DNA of 64,000 bases, taken from assembly GCF_008123425.1 (NCBI RefSeq), contig NZ_VSSS01000031.1, positions 1 through 64,000 on the forward strand, written 5' to 3'. Below are positions 46,458 to 54,321 of this stretch, piece after piece (the stretch's first letter is position 1; the number at the start of each line of letters is the position of its first letter). The notes beneath the pieces are model-generated. The model saw only the letters and a list, made by a program, of their open reading frames with translations, did no database searches and was not told the DNA's origin. This DNA is from Bradyrhizobium rifense (lineage in GTDB: Bacteria; Pseudomonadota; Alphaproteobacteria; Rhizobiales; Xanthobacteraceae). The position numbers and the translations under genes were made by a program.

Positions 46458-47453
46458 TTATTCCGCGGCTTGCGCGCTTGGTTGAGCGATCATGGCTTCG
46501 AGCCGGCTGCGAATGATCGCCTCGGCTTCGCGCACGATGCGGGAGATGAGCTCGCCGCAGCTCGGGATGTCCTGGATCAGGCCTTGCACCTGGCCGGCCG
46601 ACCAGATGCCTTCGTCGGAATTGCCAGTCGCATAGACCATCTTGCCGCGGGCACCGGCGACGAGCTCGCGGATGTCCTCGAACTTGGCGCCTTCCTTCTC
46701 CATGGCGACCACCTTGGTCGAGATCTCGTTCCTGGCGACGCGCGAGGTGTTGCGCATGGTGCGGAAGATCAGCTCGGTCTCGCGCTCGTCATTGGCGACG
46801 ATCTTCTCCTTGATGAGCTGGTGGATCGGGCTTTCCTTGGTGGCCATGAAGCGGGTGCCCATGTTGATGCCCTCGGCGCCGAGCGCCAGCGCCGCGACCA
46901 GGCCGCGGGCGTCGGCAAAACCGCCGGAGGCGATCATCGGGATCTTGACCTTGTTGGCGGCGGCCGGAATCAGGATCAGGCCGGGGGTATCGTCCTCGCC
47001 GGGGTGGCCGGCGCATTCGAAGCCGTCGATCGAGATGGCGTCGACGCCCATCCGTTCGGCCGACAGCGCGTGGCGGACGCTGGTGCATTTGTGCACGACC
47101 TTGACGCCATGTTTTTTGAACTCGTCGACATGCTCCTGCGGCTTGTTGCCGGCGGTCTCGACCACGGTGATGCCGGCTTCAATGATCGCGGCGCGGTATT
47201 CGGCGTAAGGGGGCGGCTTGATCGCGGGCAGGATGGTGAGGTTGACGCCAAACGGCTTGTCGGTGAGGTCGCGGCAGCGCGCGATCTCCCTGGTCAGGTC
47301 CTCCGGCGTCGGCTGGGTCAGCGCGGTGATGAAGCCGAGCGCGCCGGCATTGGCAACGGCCGCGACCAGCTCGGCCCGCCCGACCAATTGCATGCCGCCC
47401 TGGACGATCGGGTGCTCGACGCCGACGAGTTTTGTGAATCGTGTCTGCAACAT
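46458..47453 (-). CDS. Nitronate monooxygenase (2-nitropropane dioxygenase family)
   Basis: FMN-dependent TIM-barrel enzyme of 331 residues. It has VEHPIVQGGMQLVG at the N-terminus, the DGFECAGHPGEDD segment with the catalytic-region histidine, and the FMN phosphate site IPMIASGGFADARG...GAEGINMGTRF. It oxidises alkyl nitronates in characterised relatives. The ATG at 47453 with a GGGGGG upstream was chosen; the frame stays open to 47702, but that extension runs through a REP repeat and is not coding. It is the first gene of a probable operon with the quinone oxidoreductase. Confidence 0.9.
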   Translation of the reverse strand: MLQTRFTKLVGVEHPIVQGGMQLVGRAELVAAVANAGALGFITALTQPTPEDLTREIARCRDLTDKPFGVNLTILPAIKPPPYAEYRAAIIEAGITVVETAGNKPQEHVDEFKKHGVKVVHKCTSVRHALSAERMGVDAISIDGFECAGHPGEDDTPGLILIPAAANKVKIPMIASGGFADARGLVAALALGAEGINMGTRFMATKESPIHQLIKEKIVANDERETELIFRTMRNTSRVARNEISTKVVAMEKEGAKFEDIRELVAGARGKMVYATGNSDEGIWSAGQVQGLIQDIPSCGELISRIVREAEAIIRSRLEAMIAQPSAQAAE

Positions 47454-47624
47454 TGATCTTGTTCCCCCCGGGTGGCCCGCAGGCTCTGTTATCGATTGAT
47501 GGCGGGAGGATGCCGCCCGGGTCAGGAAAAGTCTATTGCGCCAGCCTGCGGGGCAGGCAGGGCGATCATGCGAAGAAGGGATGTGATTCCGTGGGGCGGA
47601 TAATTTGCGTGCGGGGCTGGTGTC

Positions 47625-47711
47625 GTAGCCCGGATGGAGCGAAGCACAATCCGGGGTTCTCGCAACTGAGCGACACTGGTCCCGGATTTCGCTGCGCTCC
47701 ATCCGGGCTAC
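47625..47711. repeat. REP-like palindrome, gtagcccggatggag family (copy 2)
   Basis: Same arms as the element at 12709-12789 (GTAGCCCGGATGGAGCGAAG ... CGCTCCATCCGGGCTAC), with a different loop. It lies upstream of the nitronate monooxygenase gene and ends 10 bases before the stop of the secreted-protein gene. Confidence 0.8.
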
Positions 47712-47721
47712 GAGGCTTCAG

Positions 47722-48372
47722 CTACTCCGCCGACAACCGCACCATCTGGCGGCCGCCGTTGATGTCTTTCAGGCTGTTGACGAAGTTTTCCGGGCGCTGC
47801 CAGCGATAGGGGACCTTCAGTCCCATGTACTCGGCAATGTCGCCGATGAAGCCGGTGCAGTTGGTGGTCTCGGCATTCCAGACCGGCGAGCTTGCCTGCA
47901 GCTTCTTGATGTAGGCGAACACGCGCTTGGCGTCGGCCTCGTTCAGATAGACGCGATAGCTCGCGGTCAGATAGTCCGGATCGAGATCGCCGTAGCTCGC
48001 GCCGGTCTCGGATGGCACCCAGGTGAGGTGACCGAGCACGTAACTCAAGGTGTCGCCCTTGGGCGTGAGGCCTGCGACCTCGACGGCGCGCTCGCTGGTC
48101 TTGCCGTACCAGACGAAGGCGTGGCCCCAGCTCGCCGCCGTCCGCGCGCGGAAATCGACGTAGTACGGACCTTTCTCCGCACGCGCGACGGGGCGCCGCG
48201 TCGATTGCGGCGCCTGTCGCGATGAGGAGTCGGTCGTGGCAAGCGCATTTGCATCGGCAACGCGCTTGTTCGCTTCGTGGGCCGAGGCCGATGGCATCGT
48301 GCATGCGGCCATGGCCGCAAGAGCGAGACCTGCAAGGATGCAGAATCCCGATCGATCAGGTTTGTTCGTCAC
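47722..48372 (-). CDS. Secreted hypothetical protein with His and Cys motifs
   Basis: Protein of 216 residues. A signal sequence (about 1-31) has a hydrophobic core ending in AAMAACTMPSASA, either a weak lipobox at the cysteine or a cut after SASA. After a disordered Ser/Arg-rich stretch comes a folded domain with YYVDFRARTAASWGHAFVWYG and, 100 residues later, ETTNCTGFIGDIAEYMGL. A histidine in GHAF followed by a cysteine in NCTGF is the order seen in circularly permuted NlpC/P60-like enzymes, so an amidase or thiol-hydrolase role is possible but unproven. The next gene downstream on this strand starts after a REP element. Confidence 0.65.
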   Translation of the reverse strand: MTNKPDRSGFCILAGLALAAMAACTMPSASAHEANKRVADANALATTDSSSRQAPQSTRRPVARAEKGPYYVDFRARTAASWGHAFVWYGKTSERAVEVAGLTPKGDTLSYVLGHLTWVPSETGASYGDLDPDYLTASYRVYLNEADAKRVFAYIKKLQASSPVWNAETTNCTGFIGDIAEYMGLKVPYRWQRPENFVNSLKDINGGRQMVRLSAE

Positions 48373-48415
48373 GTGTGCCCCTCGACTGTCGGCCGGCTAC
48401 GCAGGTTTTTGCGCC

Positions 48416-48616
48416 TCAGTAGCGCGCTGCGACCGGGCCGGGCGCCTTGCCGATCGGGGCCTTGCCAATCGGGCTCTTGCCAATCGGCATCTTGCCGATC
48501 GGGGCCTGCTCGGCCGGATAAGGCACGGGCTGGCGGCGCGGCAGATCCGCAGCGTTCGCAGCCGTCACCAGAGCAAGCGTCGCACCCAGAACAATTACAA
48601 TCTTCTTCACAGTCAT
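48416..48616 (-). CDS. Small exported protein with PIGK tandem repeats
   Basis: Protein of 66 residues. A clear signal peptide (basic VKK, hydrophobic core, cut after ANA or AADL) is followed by a short mature part made mainly of four five-residue repeats of the type (A/M/S)PIGK. The start is either the ATG at 48616 or a GTG six bases later, which has AGGGG at better spacing. No family is recognised. It is likely periplasmic or cell-surface. Confidence 0.6.
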   Translation of the reverse strand: MTVKKIVIVLGATLALVTAANAADLPRRQPVPYPAEQAPIGKMPIGKSPIGKAPIGKAPGPVAARY

Positions 48617-48781
48617 ACCCCTAGCAGGTTTGGTCCAAACACGGCTGAGCCGTGCCCCCAGACACGTCTCACACAAGGGCGGCCGAATGCGACCACAGTG
48701 CGGCACCCCCGCGGCTTGTTGGCGGCATTGATCGGGCACGCGCAGAAGTGATGTGTGTCAAAAATGTTTCGGAACGCCGCG

Positions 48782-49498
48782 TCAGCGATCGGCGGTGAGG
48801 CGGAAATGCATCTCGATCTTGGCTGGCGATGGCTCGCTCGCGGTGCGCCAGGGCGAAAAGCCGGGGGTCGGATCGGGATCGGAACCGAGATCGATCGGCC
48901 AGCGCTGCGTCGGCACGCCCGGGAGCGTCAGGCTGACGCCGCGGTGGCGTGTCTTGTACATCAGAGACGCCGTGGAAATGATCGCCTTGCGGTCCCCGTC
49001 ATGCGCGCGCCAGTTCGCCGGCAACATCGCGTTGGCATAGCCCGTCGCTTCCTCGACCTCGATATGCACGTCCTCCTCCTTGTCCGGCAGGGCCATGCCG
49101 GGGGGAAGCCGAAACTCGATCTGCAGCGTCATGAAGCCGTGGCTGAGATTGGGCGAGCGGATGAATTCGTACCATCCCCAATAGCCGAGGATGGACGCGA
49201 TGAGCAGCACGGTGGCGGCAAAGGGGAAGGAGAGCTGCGTGGCGCGGTGAGGCGCGGCACCGGTGGTTTCCGCAGGCGGCTGTGGCGTCGCATCCCGGAC
49301 CAGACCGAAACGCACGAACAACCAGATGCCGGCGATCAGGCCGGCCACGCCGCCGATCGGGCCGATATCGAAGAAGGCCCCCATGGCGATGCCGCCATCG
49401 CGGTCCGGCCCCGCCAGCATGACCACCAGCGCGGCAAGGCCGGACCAGCCGGCGAGTGCGCCGAGCAGGGCAGACAGGAGGCCGAGGATGAAGCGCAT
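48782..49498 (-). CDS. Membrane protein of unknown function
   Basis: Protein of 238 residues. Three hydrophobic segments lie at about 5-28, 40-62 and 93-112, followed by a C-terminal periplasmic domain of about 125 residues with beta-rich segments (MTLQIEFRLPPGMALP, AIISTASLMYKTRHRGVSLTLPG, KIEMHFRLTAD). It ends with Arg at the last codon. No family is recognised. It is transcribed in the same direction as the coiled-coil gene, 56 bases downstream of it, and may be co-transcribed. Confidence 0.65.
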   Translation of the reverse strand: MRFILGLLSALLGALAGWSGLAALVVMLAGPDRDGGIAMGAFFDIGPIGGVAGLIAGIWLFVRFGLVRDATPQPPAETTGAAPHRATQLSFPFAATVLLIASILGYWGWYEFIRSPNLSHGFMTLQIEFRLPPGMALPDKEEDVHIEVEEATGYANAMLPANWRAHDGDRKAIISTASLMYKTRHRGVSLTLPGVPTQRWPIDLGSDPDPTPGFSPWRTASEPSPAKIEMHFRLTADR

Positions 49499-49554
49499 GT
49501 GCGATTCGTCGCAGGCAGATTAATTGCGGTTCGAACCGGTCCGTCGTTCGGCCT

Positions 49555-50961
49555 TCACCCGATCCGGTTCAGGCTGTTGCGGATGGTCGAGAAGATGCCG
49601 CCGATGTCCTTGCGCAAGCCATCGAGCGCGTTGAAATTCTCGAAGATGCGGGCGAGGCGATCTTCGACCTCGCGCTTGCTCTTGGTCAGCGCATCGACGC
49701 GCGAGGTGAGGGTGACATCGCCGTTGGCCTCGATCTCGCCGACGGTTTTGGCGAGGAGATCGCGGGTGGTGCTGACATCGGCGATCATGGCCTCGATGCC
49801 GAACACCGGCGCCTTCAGCGGCACGAGATCGGCCTGCGATTTCGACAGCTCCGTCTTGAAGGCGTTCAGCGTCGCCAGCGTTTCCTGCAACGCGCCGAGG
49901 CGCTGGCGCGACTGGAGCACAAAATCGTTCAGCGCGTTCTGGCGGTCGACCAGCGTCGTGCCGTCCGGATCGGTCTCGACATCGGCGAGCGAGCGTTCGA
50001 GCTGAGCCCGCCGCTGGCCGAGCTCCTCGAAATCGAGCCGGATGGTTTTGAGGATGTTGGCGCTGTCGTCGATACGGGCGAGGCGCTGCTCGATCTCGAT
50101 CTTGTTGTTCGACAGCGTCTCGACGCGTGCGCTGAGCGGCGTCTCGCCGCCGGCCTCGATCTCGTCGACGCTCTTGGCGAGGCGGTCATGGCTGAGGCCA
50201 AGCTCGCCGATCAGGGCGTTGATGCCGGCATCCGATGAGCGCAGCGGCACCAGCTCGGCATGGGATTTTGCCAGATCTTCCTTGTACTGGTTGAGCGTCG
50301 CAAACGTATCCTGCACCGCGTTGACCCGGCCCAGCAGCGTCGATACGTCACGGGCGATGTCCTTCAGCCGGTCGGCGAGGTTGTTCTTGCGGTCGTCGGT
50401 CTCGAGGTCGAGCAGCGCGCGTTCGAGCTGGTTCTGGCGGTCGCGGATCTCGGTAAAAACAGGCTCGACCGCGCGGCGCTGATCGGCGACCTTGCCGACC
50501 ATCTCGCGCAGCCCCTGCTGGCGGCGGCGGATCTCGGCGAGCTGATCGTGCATGTCGGTGGACTGGTTGCGGCCCTGCTGGAGCAGCGCGCGCTGCTCGG
50601 TCTCGCCGAGCTTGTCGTGCAGCGCGGAGACGGCCTCCCTGGGATCGCTCTCGATCAAGTGCTGGACGGTGGTATCGAGGTGATTTTGCAGGGCGTGGGC
50701 GACGACGACGTCTTCCCGGGTCTTCTTGAGGCGGTCGCGCAGCTTGTCGAGGCGCCGATCCTGGCGCGAGAGCCGCCAGGCCGAGGCGCCGATCAGCGCC
50801 AGCCCGACCACCAGGATCGCACCGACTGCGATGCGCTGCGGCATCGGCAGGCCCGAAAACGCGACGGGCAGATGAGTGATGTCGTATCCAAACGCCTGCG
50901 GGGCGAGAAACGCGATGGCGGCGAGCAGGACAGCCCAGGCAACCAGGAAAAACAGCCACAT
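49555..50961 (-). CDS. Membrane-anchored coiled-coil protein with a duplicated 140-residue unit
   Basis: Protein of 468 residues from the ATG at 50961, which follows GGGGGCG. Two N-terminal membrane helices (about 2-20 and 43-63) are followed by about 400 residues of charged coiled coil facing the cytoplasm or periplasm. The coiled coil contains two copies of a unit of about 140 residues (about 169-308 and 311-450). Matching landmarks are QNQLERALLDLETD with RAQLERSLADVETD, FATLNQYKEDLAKS with LATLNAFKTELSKS, and IEIEQRLARI with REVEDRLARI. This form resembles scaffold or chemoreceptor-like rods, but no signalling tip is seen. Function unknown. Confidence 0.7.
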   Translation of the reverse strand: MWLFFLVAWAVLLAAIAFLAPQAFGYDITHLPVAFSGLPMPQRIAVGAILVVGLALIGASAWRLSRQDRRLDKLRDRLKKTREDVVVAHALQNHLDTTVQHLIESDPREAVSALHDKLGETEQRALLQQGRNQSTDMHDQLAEIRRRQQGLREMVGKVADQRRAVEPVFTEIRDRQNQLERALLDLETDDRKNNLADRLKDIARDVSTLLGRVNAVQDTFATLNQYKEDLAKSHAELVPLRSSDAGINALIGELGLSHDRLAKSVDEIEAGGETPLSARVETLSNNKIEIEQRLARIDDSANILKTIRLDFEELGQRRAQLERSLADVETDPDGTTLVDRQNALNDFVLQSRQRLGALQETLATLNAFKTELSKSQADLVPLKAPVFGIEAMIADVSTTRDLLAKTVGEIEANGDVTLTSRVDALTKSKREVEDRLARIFENFNALDGLRKDIGGIFSTIRNSLNRIG

Positions 50962-51201
50962 CGTGACGCCCCCACGCCGGCACAATCTCGCCATGATTGC
51001 TATTGGAGAGCGGAACCGAGATCAAGGGCCGGGCGGGTTGCCGATTATTTTGGGGGCGGGGGCTGTGCAAAACCTGCGGACCCTCAATCTACCCCCCGCG
51101 AATAGGTTTTGACCGCTTCCGACCCAACTGCGACGTTCGTCGGTCTCATCCGAGAACGCGGGAGAGCGCGTATGCCCGTCATCGGTTGGCACTGGCGCGA
51201 A

Positions 51202-52113
51202 TTACTGCAATCCCTGTGCGCTGACTATTTCGGCCCGCATCCTGCCGACGACGGAATCGATGAAAGCTGAAACGGCCAATGGCAGGTGAGCCCGGTTGGG
51301 GTAGACGACGCTCATGCCGAGATTGCGACGCGCGTATTGGGGCAATACCGGCACCAGTCGGCCGGCCGTAAAATCGGCCGTCCCCAGTATCGGAGTTAGC
51401 GCGATGCCGAGGCCTGCTATCGCCGCCTTTCGGATCGCTTGCGCGGTATTCGCCATCACGCGGCCGGTAACGGTCACCTCCTCGTCGGTGCCGTCGGGAC
51501 CTTGAAGGCGCCACGTCGCATAGTCCCGAGCCTGTGGCACGAACAGACAGTCATGACGGGTCAGGTCCTGCAATGTGGCTGGCGTCCCGCGCGCGGTGAG
51601 GTAGGAGGGGCTGGCGACAAGTCCGATCGAGCGGCTCTGGATCTTGCGCACAACATAGTTCGGACCACGCGTTGCATTGCCTCGGAAGGCAACATCGATG
51701 CCCTCTTCGATAAGATCGACCGTGGCGTCGCTTAACACGAACTCGACACGCACGAGTGGGTGTGAGGCCAGGAATTCGGCCACCCATTCCATCCTGTAGA
51801 AGTCGAAGAAGTCGGCGGGCATCGCCACACGTATCAGCCCCCTGGGTACCCGCGCCCCGGCAATCAGATCCTCTCCCGCTTGTTGCAGTCCGTCCACGGC
51901 CACAGCGCTATGACGATAGAGTTCGTGCCCGGCATCGGTGAGCTTCAGCTTCCGGGTTGATCGCTGCATCAGCCGAGTGCCGAGCTGCTCCTCCAATTCT
52001 TGAATGCGCCGGCTGACCGTATTGGCGGGAATCCCCAGACGGCGTCCGGCCTCCGCGAAACTACCGAAGCGAACGACCTGTACAAACAGGCCGATATCAT
52101 TCAGGTCGAGCAT
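51202..52113 (-). CDS. LysR-family transcriptional regulator
   Basis: Regulator of 303 residues. The helix-turn-helix is GSFAEAGRRLGIPANTVSRRIQELEEQLG (about residues 17-45; the long stretch is described, key residues are the A-x-x-L-G and T-V-S-R-R-I). A substrate-binding domain follows (GLIRVAMPADFFDFYRMEW onward). It is of the CrgA/DsdC-like group that often controls a divergent oxidoreductase. The ATG at 52113 has GAAGGA nine bases upstream; an ATG at 52122 abuts that sequence too closely. It is divergent from the FMN reductase gene by 141 bases and probably regulates that gene cluster. Confidence 0.88.
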   Translation of the reverse strand: MLDLNDIGLFVQVVRFGSFAEAGRRLGIPANTVSRRIQELEEQLGTRLMQRSTRKLKLTDAGHELYRHSAVAVDGLQQAGEDLIAGARVPRGLIRVAMPADFFDFYRMEWVAEFLASHPLVRVEFVLSDATVDLIEEGIDVAFRGNATRGPNYVVRKIQSRSIGLVASPSYLTARGTPATLQDLTRHDCLFVPQARDYATWRLQGPDGTDEEVTVTGRVMANTAQAIRKAAIAGLGIALTPILGTADFTAGRLVPVLPQYARRNLGMSVVYPNRAHLPLAVSAFIDSVVGRMRAEIVSAQGLQ

Positions 52114-52254
52114 CGTCGACATTCCTTCGAAAAATGGGGGAGTTAAATCCGATATCCCCATGTAGTCAATTAAACATGCGACGGCCATGTAGCGGGCAGC
52201 GGGACACGCACTCCGTCCCCGATTGTTCGATCAGCCCTGAAAGGAACAGCCCAC

Positions 52255-52846
52255 ATGCCCAAGATCCCGCATATCGGCATCGTCGTCGGCTCGACGCGAG
52301 AGGGCCGCTTCAGCGAGCGGGCGGCCGCATGGTTTCACAGGATTGCGGCCCGCCGCACCGATCTCAGCGTCGAAATTGTCGATCTGCGCGACTACCCGAT
52401 GCCATTCTTCGATGAACCGGCATCGCCAGCCTGGATGCCACCAAAGCACCACGTCGCTGAGCGCTGGACAGCGAAGCTCACCCTGCTTGACGGGCTCGTT
52501 TTCGTCACGCCCGAATACAATCACGGATACAGCGCAGTGCTGAAGAACGCGCTGGATTACGCCTTCCAGCAATTCAACCGCAAGCCGGCGGCCTTCGTCG
52601 GCTATGGCGGCGTCGGCGCCGCACGCGCCATCGAGCAATTGCGCATGGTTGCCGTCGAACTTCAGATGGCGCCCGATCCTCAAGTCTGTGAACGTCGGCA
52701 TGGCCGAGTTCCTCGCCATCTGGCAGCAGGGCAAGGAATTCGCGGATTTTCCGCATCTCGAACAGGCGGCAGTCGCTCTGCTGGATGACCTGTCCTGGTG
52801 GAGCCGGACGCTGCAAACCGGGCGCCACGCCGCATCCGCACAGTGA
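52255..52846 (+). pseudogene. NADPH-dependent FMN reductase, frameshifted
   Basis: Flavin reductase of the NADPH_FMN_red family, split by one extra base. The first frame gives IPHIGIVVGSTREGRFSER (FMN phosphate site), FVTPEYNHGYSAVLKNALDY and QLRMVAVELQMAP up to about 52673. From there the family C-terminus continues in the next frame as KSVNVGMAEFLAIWQQGKEF, then LLDDLSWWSRTL to a stop at 52846. Removing one C from the CCC at about 52674-52677 restores a 196-residue protein. Read as is, the frame ends at 52788 with an unrelated tail. It may be a recent mutation or a base-calling error. Confidence 0.8.
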
Positions 52847-52859
52847 GAGGAGAGTGGTC

Positions 52860-53771
52860 ATGAGCCAGAAGCTTACTGTTGTCGTCACGGGGGCTACAGG
52901 CCAACAAGGTGGCGCGGTGGTGAAGAACCTGCTCGAACGCGGCCATGAGGTTCGCGCCGTCACGCGCGATACCGACTCCGCCAAGGCGAGAGCGCTTGCC
53001 AGCGCCGGTGTCACGCTCGTGCGCGCGTCACTCGAAGATACAGCCGCGCTTACGAAGGTGCTCGAGGGAGCGACCTCGCTGTTCTCGATGACCACGCCAT
53101 TCGAAGGAGGTCCGCAAGCCGAGACGCGACAGGGCATCTCTGCCGCGGACGCGGCCAAGGCAGCAGGCGTACATCTCGTCTTCACCTCCGTCGGCTCTGC
53201 CAATCGACAGACGGGAGTCCCGCACTTCGACAGCAAATACGAGGTCGAGAAGCACATCGCCAGGATCGGCGTGCGCGCCACGGTCCTGGCGCCCGCCTAT
53301 TTCATGGAAAACCTCTATTTCGGCAAAGAGCAACTCGCGAAGGGCATCTACGCCGCGCCGCTCCCGCCAACGAGGCCGCTCGCGCAAGTCGCCCTCGCGG
53401 ACATCGGCGCCGTCGCCGTTCGTCTCCTTGAGGACCCAGGCCGCTTTGCAGGCAAGCGCTTCGACCTCGGGGGCGATGAACTCACGGGCAACGACGTTCT
53501 CGCCATGCTCTCGCGTGTCACCGGCCGGCCGTTCACCTATTTCCAGGTCCCGCTGGACGTCATCCGCCAACGCCTGGGTGAAGACGGCGCCAAGATGTAC
53601 GAGTGGTTTGACCGTGTCGGCTTCGCATTCGATCGCGCAGCGCTCCGCCGTGAATTCCCCGACGTCGCCTTTCACGACTTCGAGTCGTGGGCGAAGGCGC
53701 AGGATTGGAACGCGCTTCTTCAAGGCGCCGATCCGTCCGCACGCGCGATGCATCCAGCAACCCATAAATGA
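52860..53771 (+). CDS. NmrA-like NAD(P)-binding protein
   Basis: Protein of 303 residues with an atypical short-chain dehydrogenase fold. The nucleotide-binding motif is VTGATGQQGGAVVKNLLERG at about residues 8-27. HLVFTSVGSANRQTG, FDSKYEVEKHI and LAPAYFMENLYFGKEQL match the NmrA/HSCARG and NAD(P)H-quinone reductase QorB group. It may be a redox sensor or a quinone reductase. The ATG at 52860 has AGGAGAG upstream and lies 14 bases after the restored flavin-reductase gene, so the two are probably one operon with the next gene. Confidence 0.87.
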   Translation: MSQKLTVVVTGATGQQGGAVVKNLLERGHEVRAVTRDTDSAKARALASAGVTLVRASLEDTAALTKVLEGATSLFSMTTPFEGGPQAETRQGISAADAAKAAGVHLVFTSVGSANRQTGVPHFDSKYEVEKHIARIGVRATVLAPAYFMENLYFGKEQLAKGIYAAPLPPTRPLAQVALADIGAVAVRLLEDPGRFAGKRFDLGGDELTGNDVLAMLSRVTGRPFTYFQVPLDVIRQRLGEDGAKMYEWFDRVGFAFDRAALRREFPDVAFHDFESWAKAQDWNALLQGADPSARAMHPATHK

Positions 53772-53781
53772 GGTGATACCG

Positions 53782-54309
53782 ATGAGCCGGATCCCAACCC
53801 ACACAGTCGAGGACGCCCCCGCTGCATCGCGGGCGCTCCTGCAAAAGATCGTTGAGGCCACCCCGATGGGACGCCCCGCGAACCTGCATGCCCAGATGGC
53901 GCATTCTCCGGCGGTCCTGACAGCGTATACGTCGCTACGCGCTGCGCTTGCCGCCACGACCTTCGATCCGAAGGTGGGTGCGGCCCTGACTCTCGCGGCT
54001 GCGGCTGGGGTCGGCAACAACTACATGACCCGTATCGCCAGTCGGCTCGCCCAGATGAATGGCTGGACCGAAGAGCAGGTCACGGCCTTAGCGACGGGCA
54101 CTTCGACAAGCGACGCCAAAATCGATGTGCTGGCAGGGCTGGTGAGGGAAGCGGCTGCCAATTCGGGACATGTTGCCGACACCACCTGGAAAGCAGCTCA
54201 GAAAGGCGGCTGGAACGATGAGCAACTGACCGATGCGTTTGCCTATTTGGGGGCGACGGTGTTCACGGGGTACTTCCTCAATTACGCGCAAACCGACCTG
54301 GACGTCTAA
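53782..54309 (+). CDS. Carboxymuconolactone decarboxylase/AhpD-fold protein without cysteines
   Basis: Protein of 175 residues with the all-helical AhpD-like fold: HSPAVLTAYTSLRAALA, then FDPKVGAALTLAAAAGVGNNYMTRIAS, then VLAGLVREAAANSG. In the family the second segment carries E-x-x-x-C-x-x-C-x-x-x-H; here the place of both cysteines and the histidine is GVGNNYMTRIAS. The whole protein has no cysteine. It cannot be a classical AhpD peroxidase and may be a binding or isomerase variant. GAGGTG precedes the ATG at 53782, 10 bases after the NmrA-like gene. It is the last gene of the cluster. Confidence 0.85.
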   Translation: MSRIPTHTVEDAPAASRALLQKIVEATPMGRPANLHAQMAHSPAVLTAYTSLRAALAATTFDPKVGAALTLAAAAGVGNNYMTRIASRLAQMNGWTEEQVTALATGTSTSDAKIDVLAGLVREAAANSGHVADTTWKAAQKGGWNDEQLTDAFAYLGATVFTGYFLNYAQTDLDV

Positions 54310-54321
54310 CGTCCTCGCCTC

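Noticed and set aside
47454..47702. Longer N-terminus for the nitronate monooxygenase
   Set aside because: The extra 83 codons run through a REP element, and the family's conserved start matches the ATG at 47453.
48420..48520. Short tandem repeats as a CRISPR array
   Set aside because: The units are about 15 bases, contiguous without spacers, in frame and coding PIGK, so this is a protein repeat.
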